From positions 496,001 to 560,000 of the forward strand of contig JAALGZ010000014.1 in NCBI GenBank assembly GCA_015227615.1: DNA of 64,000 nt, in the 5' to 3' direction. Within the stretch, counting starts at the first letter, position 1. Every line of letters begins with the position of its first letter. The notes under the pieces were generated by a model that saw nothing but the letters and a program-made list of their open reading frames with translations, ran no database searches and had not been told where the DNA came from. Both the position numbers and the translations under genes were made by a program. The DNA is from Labyrinthula sp. Ha (lineage: Eukaryota; Sar; Bigyra; Labyrinthulida; Labyrinthulaceae). Positions 13,967 through 26,189 of this stretch are shown here, piece after piece.

Positions 13967-14257
13967 ATGGAAAAGGAAAATAATTTTCTTGGAAATATTG
14001 AAGATATAGATGCCCTTATTCTAAAACACACAAAAGAATTGGAAAAACTAAAACAAATGGAACAGGAAAGTTTCGAACAACGAAGAAAAGAGAACTCAAC
14101 CCATCAAGAACAAGAAAAATCAAAACCACTAACATCTTTAAAACCTTCTTCAATAGAAGAAAAACCTTCTCTTCCACCTGATGAATCCAACAAACGAGTA
14201 TTTCCAAACAATTGCTATCTCCAAAAACAAAAAGGAAAATATTTTTTTATTGAATAA
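13967..14257 (+). CDS. Small charged coiled-coil protein, 96 aa, unknown function
   Basis: The ORF encodes 96 residues, very rich in E, K, Q and S. Residues about 15-50 have a helical heptad-like character (DALILKHTKELEKLKQM), followed by a Ser/Pro-rich linker and a basic C-terminus. I recognise no family. Support for a real gene comes from the promoter-like sequence 5' of it, the A-rich context before ATG and the tight convergence with the kinase gene, whose stop lies 29 bp away. The opposite strand also has a short open frame, which follows from the repetitive composition. Confidence 0.55.
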   Translation: MEKENNFLGNIEDIDALILKHTKELEKLKQMEQESFEQRRKENSTHQEQEKSKPLTSLKPSSIEEKPSLPPDESNKRVFPNNCYLQKQKGKYFFIE

Positions 14258-14286
14258 AAATACTCACACATAGTACAAAAAATTAC

Positions 14287-15792
14287 TTATATACCAGATC
14301 TTCTCTTTTTTCCTTCCAAACCGAAATTTGACCACCTTAATCCGCCTTTTTTCATTCCTTGTTGAACATAACACACTTCTTTCCTCTTCTCTTCAACACC
14401 TAAATTACCAAATCCGTGTGTTAAAGATCCGCAACTTGATCCCAAACTTTCCGTATCTGAAGTATCAGCTATCTTTGTTTCTTTTTCATTTGATCTAGAC
14501 ATTCTTCTCACAGTATTTACCAACTCACTTTTCAACAAAGTAAACTTTCTTCTCCCGTCTAAACTTTCTTCCTTCAACCCACGAAAATCCAACATTTTCT
14601 CCAAATGAAACAAATCTAACATTTCTTTACTTTGTTTAAACTCTTGATCATCATTAAAATTTTCACCTTTCTTTTGATAAATACTTTTTGAAAAATATTT
14701 ACATTTTTCATTTCGTATTATATTTCTCAAATCAACTCGCTTCAGAACATCAAACTCAAAAAACCATTCGAACAATTGCGCTTCTTCATCACCTAATCCC
14801 AAAAGCTCAGACCTTGAACTTTTCCTTCTTTTTAACCAAGATTTAAAATCACCATTCCAAGATTCCTTTCCTCGAAGATCCTCCAAAAATATCTTTGCCT
14901 TTGAGTTCGTGACATATCCGCATTGAGAAATTTTGGGAACCCCAGTAACTTGAAAAATCAATTTTAGCTGTTCTTTAAAATCTTTTCCAGGAAAAATGGC
15001 TTTTCGCAATAACATTTCTCCAAAGACACAGCCGATTGACCAAGTATCAATTTTCTTTGGATTATATTTTCCATCACCCTGAAGCATAAGTTCAGGTGCT
15101 CTGTACCATCGAGTTACTACATGTTCAGTAAGAGGTAAAACTTTTTCTTTCTTATATGGAAAAGAATGTCGTTTTATTTTTACTTTTCCCCATGAAAAAG
15201 TTGTAAAATCCTCACTTGAAGATTTTGTTGAAATAGCCCTTGCTAAGCCAAAATCTGCGATTTTTAACAAACAATTTGAGTTAATTAAAAGGTTTGCAGG
15301 TTTTATATCTCTATGTGCAATTAGTCGAGAGTGCAAAAAATTTGTGCCCCGAATTAATTGGAAAAGAAAATGTCTAATGTGATGTGTTGTTAATTTTTGT
15401 TTAGACTGGATAATTTTATGCAAGTCAGTTTCCATATATTCTAAAACAAGAGACAAACTTTTTTCTTTGCAAAGTTGAACGTCAAAGAGTTTTATTATAT
15501 TTGGGTGGTTGAAATTTTTCAGAAATTTAAGCAAATTGAGTTCTCGAAGACATAATTTTGCATCATGTAAAGTTGAATCATAATTTGGAAGTTGTTTTAT
15601 TGCTAATTTTGTTGAAGTAAGGGTTGAAGAAGAAGGTTTTATTGGTTGTGTTGCATCTGCTGTGCAGGAGAAGACGCAGCCGTAAGCTCCTTTCCCAAGA
15701 AGTTTGTGAAACTTATATCCCTGGGGGATAGGAAGGTCTGTTGGGTTTATAGGAGCCTTCACAGTTGGCCTTGGGTTTATATCAGCAGGCAT
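14287..15792 (-). CDS. MAPK/CDK-family Ser/Thr kinase with TEH activation motif
   Basis: The ORF encodes 501 residues with a complete kinase core. The glycine loop GKGAYG is at 33-38, the ATP-binding lysine at 66 (AIK), HRDIKPANLL from 160, DFGLAR from 180, and then VVTRWYRAPE, typical of the CMGC group and especially MAPKs. Where MAPKs carry TEY or TDY, this protein has T-E-H (222-224), so the usual phospho-tyrosine is absent. The stretch between DFG and TEH is long. A 33-nt GT-AG segment (15151-15183) lies in frame exactly there and may be an intron; removing it shortens the loop by 11 residues. The C-terminal ~150 residues are charged, Ser-rich and probably disordered. The partner pathway cannot be told from this locus. 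Confidence 0.9.
   Translation of the reverse strand: MPADINPRPTVKAPINPTDLPIPQGYKFHKLLGKGAYGCVFSCTADATQPIKPSSSTLTSTKLAIKQLPNYDSTLHDAKLCLRELNLLKFLKNFNHPNIIKLFDVQLCKEKSLSLVLEYMETDLHKIIQSKQKLTTHHIRHFLFQLIRGTNFLHSRLIAHRDIKPANLLINSNCLLKIADFGLARAISTKSSSEDFTTFSWGKVKIKRHSFPYKKEKVLPLTEHVVTRWYRAPELMLQGDGKYNPKKIDTWSIGCVFGEMLLRKAIFPGKDFKEQLKLIFQVTGVPKISQCGYVTNSKAKIFLEDLRGKESWNGDFKSWLKRRKSSRSELLGLGDEEAQLFEWFFEFDVLKRVDLRNIIRNEKCKYFSKSIYQKKGENFNDDQEFKQSKEMLDLFHLEKMLDFRGLKEESLDGRRKFTLLKSELVNTVRRMSRSNEKETKIADTSDTESLGSSCGSLTHGFGNLGVEEKRKEVCYVQQGMKKGGLRWSNFGLEGKKRRSGI
15151..15183 (-). other. Probable 33-nt in-frame intron in the kinase gene
   Basis: On the minus strand the segment starts GTAAAAATAAAA and ends CCATATAAG. 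It is a multiple of three without stops, so the ORF stays open either way. It falls inside the kinase activation loop, where MAPKs are shorter, and its donor matches the other tiny introns (GTAAA-). Unlike them it ends AAG rather than TAG, so it is less certain. Confidence 0.45.
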
Positions 15793-18700
15793 TGCAGGTG
15801 ATTTACGGTTTGCTGCTCATTTGTGAATGCATTTTGTCCTTCGATCTTTGCTTCACAAATTTGTATTGTTTTGACATTGTACTTGGTATTGCAATTGGGA
15901 TAGTATTTTGGCATTCTTGCATATGGCGCATATTCTATTGATATATATGAGTATCTCATTTCATGGATTCATCATAGTAAATCTTGTTAGAAAAGTATCA
16001 GACCTTAAGGTCAATCATATATGGAATTTATCAAGTTATAAACAAAATATAAAAAAAATCAGTTCCATGTTCTTATGATTTCACTGGTGCTCCTTTCACA
16101 TCGTGAGAGCGTTATATTTCATATCGTTGCGGGACACCGATTAAGAAAAATCAATTGCAAAATATCCTTCGGAACTGTTAGGTTGCAATGTCAAACAATA
16201 TACTTACCTTGTTATTCCGGTTGAAATATCTTGTTTTCAAACTTTTAGTAACCACAACTATGTATAATGAAGATTGATTAAACTTGTGAGGATACAATAT
16301 GATATATCTTTAGAGATGCTTTGAATTAAGCTAGTGAGCTCTCTATACTTACATGAACTATATTTTACAAAGTTTTTTTAAACTAAGGCTAGATAAATAA
16401 GCTATTTTCTATCTATTAGAGTATCACTTGCACGCAATATTGTTTATTCCCAGAGTATTATTTCGTCTTTTCCCATCAAAGAAATTGTATATTTGAAATT
16501 ATATTTTCTTGTTTGATAACCATTTTTTTCCAAAAAATGAAAATTTTGGCTTTCTTAAACCTGCATGGATCTGTTTACATATTGCTTTCAATCTTAACTT
16601 TGATTCCCCTTTTCAAAATTTACACATGAAGAAGCCATGAAAGCACATCTTAATCAGTATTTTAGCAGAAAATTTATCCTATTCTGTAGCAAATACTTGC
16701 TATGAATAAAAATCTATGTAAACTTGTAAAAACGTGTGTTCCTATGTTTTAACTTTGTTTTTAACCAATTGTATATAGTATTTCTCGAGCATTGCGCAGT
16801 TCTGTTCTTGTATTGTTCTTGCATTTTTTTGTCAATTAATATTCTTTTTCCTTTAGAGCTACGAACCTTAATGCCAGAACCTGCATACATCCGACTATTG
16901 ACCTTTACTCGTTGAGATTCTGTAAAAGGTTACGGAAAGAAGCAATTTTGAAAATTTTCATAACACTTAGCCTAGTCTTAGTTTTTTTCGTCATAAATTT
17001 TAGATTTTGCCAAAAATCCAAGAAAAACTCATAACATAGAAATAAATGTTCGTCGTGTAGTATCAAGTTATTTTAGCAGAACCTTGATTTAACACAAGAA
17101 CAAAATACCGACTACATCGGTCCAAAGAGAATCGATATTAAGGCAAAGAAAGCATGTAAAACTTTAAAAGTCCATTTTTCATTAATTGGAGATGCCAAAG
17201 GCAGGTTCCTAAAGATATTACTTAATTTTGAACTGGAACCTTTTGATTGAGTAATTGACTCACATCTAATGACCATAGTGGTTGGCTTCAGGAGATATAT
17301 ACGCACCAACAAAAGTATTTTCACGATATTATAAGCTTCTGGGTTAGAAGTAATGTCACTATCATGACTACAATACCGGTAGATTATGACGGGAATGTCA
17401 TCTTGTCAACTTTCTAGATGAATATGATGCTGCAAAGGAAATGAGGTGTGTTCTGAACCTTATCTCATTTCAGTTCCTGATGATTTAAATGAGATTTATT
17501 TGAGTTTCTGGAGTATCATTTCATTGCGAAGCATTTTTTGGATAGCCAAGTAGATCTTTGTACTGAGAATGAACTGTGGTTGCTAACATAGTAGTGAGGT
17601 ATGATAGTGCTGTTAGCTGTTCTATTTCTTTCAGAAATCACATACAATTTTTCTCAATTTCCCCTGCTTTTCATAAGCTATGTATAATATGACAAGTATG
17701 GAAAACTAACTTATATATAACTGTCTTGATTTAAGTCTTTGCCTTTATTTATTTTCCAGAAAATGGGATGTTGCTGCTTCCATCTAAAGTTTATATCTTT
17801 CATGTTTGAAAATTCGTATCCCACTGAGCTACTAAGAAAGACGAGATATTGCCAAAATATATTCTTTGTATTGCTGACCTAACAGCATTACTATTGGCCA
17901 CTTAACTAAAAATTTTAGAGAATTGCGTTCTCTGAATATTCCAAGTTTTTCCCTAATAAAACTGTTTAACTATCTTATTTCCTCCAGCGAGACTTAATCA
18001 GACCCTATTATGAGTTTCTTATGTCTTGTCTTTTGCAGCTGTCAACTATGTATTTTAGTTTTCAACAGCTTGAGCGATTTTTTACTATCTCCGTAGTTAT
18101 GAAGACCTTAACTTATAATACACAGCATAACAACTGTTGTTAGATATTATTACTGGGAGTTCTATTCAAGTAATTGGCTCTTTTCCAGGTTGGTTTCCTG
18201 ATTGTTAATAAATATGTCACCAGTGTTTACTTATGTACTGTTCCTTAGTATATAGTTTGTTTCCTTTATTGTAACTCTGCGCAAAAAAGTTTACTATTAA
18301 ACACACTCATTTTTTCTATATTTTATAACCCCTATAATCTGTATGCTAAATTATACATCGGCACCTTAAGTGGAAGCATTGTACCAACTTTAAGAGCTGC
18401 AAAACAGTGAGTCAAATATGTTTCTTTTATTCTAAGACATTCATATCATTCCCCTGCACCAATAACTTTACGTTATTTGGGAGGTTTTGTGTGCTAAATG
18501 CTAATGGGGTAAGTTGAAGCTTTGATGACTAATCCCTAGTCCTGTCACCATCAAACTCGGGTTTCTTTCTAAGAATCGTTTTTTATGATCTATGGTGATG
18601 TTTGGGTAAGATCCAGAGCTAGTTTATCGCATCAATGCTACTGCTGGTAGAATTAGCAATTCTTTATGAGGTTTCAAAATGTTATATACTCTTGTAACAT

Positions 18701-21700
18701 TTTGAATAATCAATAAGCACACAAATAAAGCAAAGAAATGAGATGATCTCATGATAGCTGGCCTACAGTTACGGAGGGTTTCACGCTATAAAATCCACAT
18801 CGTATCATGGTTCTCGAGGATTGCATAGAGTAAATACCAAAGTTCTGTTTAATTTTCACACTGGAAAAGCTTTTCTGGTTGGATTGGTTTATTTTCTCCG
18901 ATTGATAAGAAGGAACAGTAGGTCAATAGATGGCACGTGTATATGCGCTTGTAGGTAAGAAGGTTTTAGCAGATGATTCAATGTGGACATTCCAGCTAGG
19001 TATAAGTGCAGATTGGCTTCTATTAGCGTGCTGTAAGTGTTCTGGGTTTTCATCTGGATCGTAGGAACGTTATTGAAAACATCTAAAATAGGATGAACGA
19101 AGTGTTTGATTCAACTGAAGTTTTTTCTGGGTGGCTAGGTAAAATGAAGAAGGAAGGAGGTGATAGGAATTGTTCAGTTGTCGCTCGGGGGAAGGTTGGG
19201 TGGATAGGTTTTATCTTGTGTGTATTTTTGGGAAGAAATTCCGTGGGTGCAACGAGGTTATATGTTCATCGTCTTCATCATCTTTCATGGTTACAACTCC
19301 CGGTGTAGTTCGTTTATAGGTAATTGTGCCACTCAGTGAACTGAAATCAGTTTCGTCAAAAGCATATAGCACCGCCTTCAGCTACTATTCCACCTTAACC
19401 ATTATTCTGTTCTTGCTGGTTCTTTCTATAACAACAATCTTCAGGTTTATATAACATTGTTCCAGTTAATTTAGATTTTCAGCTAGGAAAGCACTGTTAG
19501 ATTTCGATGGAGTACTATTTCTTTTCTCAGGAAGAGTTTATAAAGTTTTTAGTAGCCACAGTGCTGTTGGGAGAGATTGTGCCCTCTTCAACAAAATTAT
19601 AGATAATGAGATGATGTACACTGTTTTTTTCTTTTATTTTGTGTTCATGTTTATTCTTTTAAGTTAGGAATTGAGCGTTTATGGAGCGCTTGGTCCGATT
19701 ATATACGCCTTTCTTACTACATCTCCTTCATTAACTCATTACCTGTCAGAGATAAGTAGGCGGTAAAAGAATTGAGTGGAGAGTGCTATACTCTCTGGTG
19801 AAGATATTCTGAATTCGGGTTTTATCTTTACGATGCTACCGTCCAGAGTATCTATAGCATGTTAAACTGCGAAGATGCTTTTTCTGGTACAACTTCTAGT
19901 TCCGTCAAATAAGCATGTATTCTGGTATGGTTTAATGATCATATTTTGCTGGTAGTATCTCTCACAATATTAAAGTTATATTTTGAGTTAGGCTTAAGGA
20001 CCCTGTCTTTTGTTTATTTTTCAAGCCCCCCCCCTGATTCTAATTAACTTTAACAACTTAATATATTTCGTTTTATTCAAGTTCATTCTTAGGTCTAACA
20101 TGCTTGAGATATCTGGTTATTGGATTACAGGAAAATTTATCAATTACTTATTATCTACCAAGGCAACTATATTTTCCGTGAGACATAAACATTTCAATTT
20201 CTCGTCATGATATTCTGGATCCAAGCGCATATCATGAATTATTCTTCTTAGTATAGTATCAAGTGCAAGTAAAGCGACGACAGGAGGAAGACAGCCTTTT
20301 TGGTTGTCATTGCTTCTTTTTTTCACCTCTACCTTTATTTTGAGTTTAACAGAACCTAGCCTATATGTATAATGTATTCATCTTTTTGTGTGTTGCTAGT
20401 CACATATTCATTAAAAGAGAAAGAAAGAGGAAGAGCAGCTAATATGTGCTGTGAGGTCAAAAGCTTGTTTAAAGTCTACGGAAATCATATAGAGAGTTTG
20501 ATCCGAAGCGATAGAGTATTCCATGATTTTATCAAAAGACTCAACTTATTCTATAGAGGAATGACCTTTTATAAAGCCCACTTTTTAGCCTTTTAGATTT
20601 TTTGTGCAGTTTATAGATTTTGTAGAAGATTTACGTTGTTATTTTTAAGATGGAATTCAAAAGGGTGATAGGTTTGTACGAAGGACGTTATAATTTCTTA
20701 CTCTCTCCTTAATATATGAATATACTGCACATTTGCATAAACATTCCTTATCATTTTCTCTGAATTTTCCAAGATAACAGAATTTTCTGAAGAATTTCAA
20801 ACCTATTTCCTGAGCTCTTGAGACGTGAAGCTGGGGGTAAAAAGGCAATACTCTTACCTTACAAATCTTGCTATTTGACAAGTTTTTACCTCTTTATTAA
20901 CCTCTCCTGTGTGTTTGTTTAGTATGTTTCTCCTTTTCTCGACGTGGTTGAGATGAACCAAGGGTTAAATAGAATATGTCGAGCTTCTCAAAATAACTCT
21001 TATCTAAATATCTTACGGGCACACCTACCAAGAGCAAACTATCTGTTTAGCCAAATATTATTATACAATACACGCCATTCGTGTCTAGCTTAATCACCAT
21101 TCACTTGTTTTCTGATTCTCTAGATATTCATGTTAGCTAACTCTTCCATATCAATTAAAAATGACGAAGAGTTCCTTTCTAGTTATTGCAAATTTACTGC
21201 TGGATAGGCGTTTCATATTGATGTGAGTTCCTTTGTTTTAATGGGCAGTTGTTTACTTCCTTTTTGTAATTAATTTTATTAAATGTTAAATTATTGTTTA
21301 AACTGGGAAGCATAGTGCATTGCAAAGCTTTTATATTTTCCGTCGCAAGTTCTTCTGCTTCATGTCACAGTTTTCATTGCACCATATGACCATAAATTAT
21401 GTCCCAAAGATGTTCAATTATAAGGATAGCGTTAGTTTCAAACAGTAAAGACTGTCAGCCCCCAGTAAAACTAAGTAAAACACCTTAAGTTATGCAGTTG
21501 TTGACATGTGAGGGATTTACAAAATGGTGTTAAGCTACTGCTAATTGGGCATGTTAAATTTCCCGTATAGTCATGCTAAAAATATCTAAGCGTAGAGGCT
21601 CTTCTTCTGAAGGTGTTATCATACAGAATCTTTCTGTGTTTCTGAGTTTAGCCCAGTTTTTCAGGGTGTTAGTTCAGCCCATATCCTGTTTGACTGGGAG

Positions 21701-21952
21701 TCGAACGCGTAGCTCGAGAATCCTCACAGATGAAAATGCCAAGCAAACTACAACATGAAATAGTTATTGCCCAAAATTTTGGCATGATAAACGGTTAAGC
21801 GACGCCAGTACCGCCACCGACAAGTTCATATTCATAGGACGAAACAGCGTTCCAGAAATGATTGCTCTCTACTGGAATCCCCGGTTTATACGTTTAATTC
21901 ATTCAGCGCAGATCGAAAGAAGCGAAATCCAAAACCAAAGAAAACAGAGACA
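15793..21952. other. Gene-poor desert, mostly T-rich
   Basis: There are no convincing genes across 6.2 kb. About 17.5-21.5 kb is T-rich on the plus strand. On the minus strand at about 19190-19390 and 20144-20326 there are stretches of 60-75 codons with a charged, protein-like composition ('GVVTMKDDEDDEH' and 'TILRRIIHDMRLD'). These may be remnants of a minus-strand retroelement Pol but have no decisive motif. The last 150 bases before 21953 are richer in G+C and form the probable promoter and 5' leader of the OTU gene. Confidence 0.5.
18673..18706. repeat. Perfect 12-bp inverted repeat, 10-nt loop
   Basis: TTCAAAATGTTA (18673-18684) and TAACATTTTGAA (18695-18706) are exact reverse complements around a 10-nt spacer. 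It could form a hairpin or be a palindromic protein-binding site. No gene abuts it and no poly-T tract follows directly. Confidence 0.6.
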
Positions 21953-22960
21953 ATGTTTCCAGCAAGGCGAGATGAAAAACGCTGCGCACAATGTCATGAA
22001 GACAAGCCCCTGAGCGCATTTTCAAAGAATCAAAGAAAAAAATACAAAGAAAAAGCGCGCTGCAAAAGTTGTGTTGGAGGGACTGCAGAGAAGAGAAAAA
22101 GATCGAACTCTGTTTCTTCAACTCTCAAACAGTTTCAAACTATGAATGAATTTTCCTCTTCGAAGACCCCGAAGAGCTCTGTGATTAAAATGTCTTCCCT
22201 GCTAAAGAAGAAAGTTAAGAGTCCAAGAAACCTTTTGCGAGATGAAAGCAATTTGCAGCCTCGAAAGAACGAGGGTTCCTCAAACCTTGCTTCGTCAATC
22301 TTGAGTTATTTCTCTCCAAAAAAGAAATCAACTCCAAAGAGTTTAAAATCTGATGAAGAAACATCAAATCTAAGTGACTCTTCAACTGACTCTGTGCAAA
22401 ATACTCTTATTAGCAGGAAACGCTCTCGAACCCTAAGCTCAGAAAAGTCTCCTAAGAAGTTCAAGTCTGATTATGCAACGAAAAACCAAACGCTACTATC
22501 TAGTCCCTCAAAGTTTTTGTCAAAATCAAATACAGCAAGGATCCCTCAATCCGCCGACGGAATGTGTTTGTTTCACTCTTTATCTTACGGATTAAACAAC
22601 TTTTCCAAAGAACTTAAAATCTCCAAGCTGGATGCACGAAGACTTCGTTCCATTCTTGTTGATTGGGAACTGAAGAATGCAGAGAAGAACGGAAATGGTA
22701 TGACACTTCTTGAATGGGCGCGGGTTGAACATGATGACTCGACATTAGAGATGAAACAATACTGCAATGATATTCGAAGAGGAAGTTGGGGCGGTCAAAT
22801 AGAACTCTTTGCAGCTTCTAAGATATATAATGTGCAAGTTAACGTGTACACTGTTGCAAAGAACGGGTATAAATTGTTTACCACATATCCAGGAAAGAAG
22901 CACAGGGTTAATGTGCTCTACGTGAATGGAAACCATTATGATGCGTTGAGGTCACGGTGA
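21953..22960 (+). CDS. Stc1-like zinc finger plus OTU cysteine protease
   Basis: The ORF encodes 335 residues. Residues 11-41 form a C-x2-C ... C-x2-C zinc module (C11, C14, C37, C40). Its 'PLSAFSKNQ...KARCKSCV' core matches the Stc1-type domain, known in S. pombe from the protein linking RNAi to the heterochromatin methylase complex. A long Ser/Lys-rich region follows (about 45-195). The C-terminus is an OTU-type deubiquitinase fold with D202-G-M-C205, a WGGQIEL strand and a terminal N-H328-Y-D. These supply the Asp/Cys and His of an OTU active site, so it is probably active on ubiquitin-like conjugates. The gene is intronless. OTU domains also occur in mobile elements, but no transposon partner is seen here. 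Confidence 0.85.
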   Translation: MFPARRDEKRCAQCHEDKPLSAFSKNQRKKYKEKARCKSCVGGTAEKRKRSNSVSSTLKQFQTMNEFSSSKTPKSSVIKMSSLLKKKVKSPRNLLRDESNLQPRKNEGSSNLASSILSYFSPKKKSTPKSLKSDEETSNLSDSSTDSVQNTLISRKRSRTLSSEKSPKKFKSDYATKNQTLLSSPSKFLSKSNTARIPQSADGMCLFHSLSYGLNNFSKELKISKLDARRLRSILVDWELKNAEKNGNGMTLLEWARVEHDDSTLEMKQYCNDIRRGSWGGQIELFAASKIYNVQVNVYTVAKNGYKLFTTYPGKKHRVNVLYVNGNHYDALRSR

Positions 22961-25900
22961 AAGAAACTTCTTTTATGTGTATCATAGTTTTGACTTGTGT
23001 TTTGATCTCTGCGAATTCTTATTTCTTGGGTCTTATGAAGATTCTGAGTAGAAAAATGCTAATCTTTTATTCCTGACTTTTTTCACGTGATCAACTGGCT
23101 CTATGAATTTGGTCTAGCTCTTCCCTTGAAATTTAATTGGAATTGATGAAGATAAAAGAACAAGAATAATAACTTGAGGCGATGTTTTCCTTATGAAATT
23201 ATTATTTCAGTTTAAAAAAAAACTAAAAAAATGACAACACATATAGGGATTTAATTCTGTATGGTTCCAAGGTTGGAATATTTCATATCCTCTGTCAAAT
23301 AACTTTCATCAAGCATATAACAGGAATTTGAGTTATTATCAAGCATCCAAGTTTTCTTATCAACGAGCCATAGTTTTCTAGAATAGTTTCTTCTTGGATT
23401 ACGTCTTCTATTTTTTCATAATATCCAACACTGTTTAATAGAAAATTGAAACCTAAAACATATCTTGGGCAAAAACTATAAAAACAATAATCCTAAGGAT
23501 TCATCCAAGAAAAGATGGAGGAAGTTTCTTGACTCTGTGTCAACCGCTTTCCACTGAAGTACTTGAAAGCTGGATAGAAAGAAGGTTGCCTGAGACTTAG
23601 GGAACCTGTAATCTTTGCTACATTCGTGTTTATAAGAAACTAAAAAATGGTAATTGAGAGCCTTTTTTGATCATCCTCATATCTAAGGTTAATTGTACTT
23701 AGTTTTTTGTGAGGATTCCCTTTTATTGCCATAAAGAAGATTAACTTGTAAAGTGATTTGTCTGATCTTTCTTCGAAATTTACTACATGCTTAATTTTTA
23801 AACATAACAAACAAACTTAAGAAGTTTAGCCCCATCATAATCTATTGCTTCGGAAACTCAAAGCTTAAAATAGCTTGTATAGATTATGCGACTGTTTTCT
23901 TTTTTCTCTTGCTCCAAAAAGAAATTAAGAATTAATTTGAAAGCAGGTTTCTCCTTGGCGGAGAACTTATTCAAAAAAATTTGAACCAATATTACTAAAA
24001 GTTTTGTTCTAGGTAGGAAAATATCCTTTGGTTTCAGTGATACAACTGTTTTTTCAGGTTCTTGTATTTCTCTTATCAATTACCCAATTACAGAAAATGA
24101 ATTTCAAAGCAAGAGACCGTGTTAGCATACAGTTAGATATGAAAACTTCTTGCAATATTACATTGAGCGTTTGTATGAAGAGTACTAGCTTTGAAAGTTT
24201 ATTTCATCCCTTGGTAGTAAAAGTGAAATATCTTTATCTTCTATGTCTTTTCTCCGGTTTTCTGCTAAGATTAAGAACACGTTCTTGAACTTGTTATAGT
24301 AAAGAATAAATCCACAACCACTTGTTCGGCAGTAGTTTGTTATTGTATTTTGTCTAATAGAGAGATGTTAAAAGATACAGGATATGTACAGAGTCTTATT
24401 ATGCAGTATACACTACTTGAGTAGAACTTGTTTGCTTTATTTCTATTTTTTGGACATGAAGCTTCACTAATTCAAGTGAAAGGGGTGACCGATCACATCA
24501 AATGTCTTTTTTCCTCAGGGGGTAATACAAGGTGCAAGTGAGATTCTACGGAGTAAATATTGGAACCCACTGCTTTTAGAGAATGTGGACTAGTTGTAGT
24601 TTTCTTGTAAATGATTATTAAATCGTTTCTTATAAAGTTTTAAGGTATTGTGGGAGATTGTGCACCTACTAAAAAATAACATTTAATTCAAATAAATAAA
24701 AAGAGTTCAACACATTTGTTTCGTTGTAGGAAAATAATTGGATATGCTAGGCACAATTTTCCTGGATTTGGCAAAAAATACTTCAATTGTGGCCCAGAGC
24801 CACAATAAATTATCAATTTGAATCTACCATGGATGTGTCTGTTGCATGTTTCGGTGTAGTGTGAGCTCCTTCATCTACTTTGACTGATTTCGATTCTTTT
24901 ATATAGTATAACTTTGAAGGAAATACCAATGTCAAATTTACGTAAATCTGTCTTGTATGATTAATCTTTTATTATCTAGTTGTTTTATCCTTTGCAGAAA
25001 CCCTGACGCAAGAAAACAGATCAGTGGGTTTGTGTTGGTTACTTTCACAAAGCAGAATGTTATTAAAATTATTTTTCCTCCAATAAGTTTCATATTCTTT
25101 AATTTTTTGCTTATATGAATTACTAAATTACTGCTGTTGTCATAGATAAAACTAAGAATAAAAATATTCAAAGCAAAAAAAAGATTGTTGTTTAATTACA
25201 AAGCCTTGGGCTTTTATATATATATAACTTAAAATAGAAAATTCCATTGGCAAGTATGAAAAGAATACTAATGGGTTAAATCATTTATTTAAACAAAATA
25301 GAAGTACAGAAAAATAATGTGCTTAAGTTTTAAATATTAAATCTTTCATTAAATTGGATACTGAAAATCAGCTGTCTTCACAGACATTGCTACAGAATAC
25401 TATAGGGCGGTAACTTAATTGAGGTTGCTAATTACAGGGCTTGTACATTACAAAGTAGCACATCTTATCTTATTCCCTGGGTAAGTTGGTGATATGTAGT
25501 TACCCACTTATATATTAATTGTAGTTTATTTGTAGTATAATCGTTACTTGATAGTTGAGTTAACCGTTAGCGGAATATCAGGATGTTTTCAAAAATTATG
25601 TGTAGCCATATCAAGAGATAGGTAGAGCGGCACTGTATAATTTTATATTTTCTACTGTTTTGTGCGGTATAATTATGTATGTCACTACAAGTTTTACATA
25701 TTAAATCCTTAAATTATACATTGAGATAGAAAGTTAAACTGTTTTGGTGCTTTATAATTGTGGTTAATAATTAACATTGTAAATAGGCTAATTTCTTGAA
25801 TTAGTTTCGCAATAGTAACTTGAATAACACCCTCCCTACCAATGAAAAAGTATTATAACATATTTCTGAGCTCTAAGCACTCCAATCATTAGCTATTGTT

Positions 25901-26189
25901 ATAAGAAAATACAGTATGTAGATAACCAAAAGCTGTCGTAATAAACCGCCAAGGTAGTTTAACACAATTAGATAATTTCTGATGCGCCACACTCGAAAAG
26001 TGTTTAATTAGTTTAACGTATATATTAATAGGGCTCACTCTGACTTTTAGTACTTACATAAGATTGTAGCAATTGAATCGTTCCATAAAAGCAAACTTAA
26101 ATAATAGGTGTCATTGCTTTTCTCTTTCTACCATTTGCTGCATGTCTTATATAAAGCTAGCAGGCAACTTGGAAAAGCTATCTCACGTA
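22961..26189. other. Desert downstream of the OTU gene
   Basis: No gene is supported. A 34-codon open stretch at about 23490-23600 (reading '...HPRKDGGSFLTLCQPL...') is the most protein-like piece but is isolated and matches nothing I recognise. The remainder is AT-rich with many short homopolymers. An (AT)n-rich patch occurs near 25216-25228. Confidence 0.5.

Noticed and set aside
21690-21725. GTTCGACTCC-like box on the minus strand as part of a tRNA.
   Set aside because: The T-stem does not pair and no A box lies at the right distance.
23490-23600. Short protein-like stretch (HPRKDGGSFLTLCQPL...).
   Set aside because: Only 34 codons, no neighbours in frame and no identifiable family.
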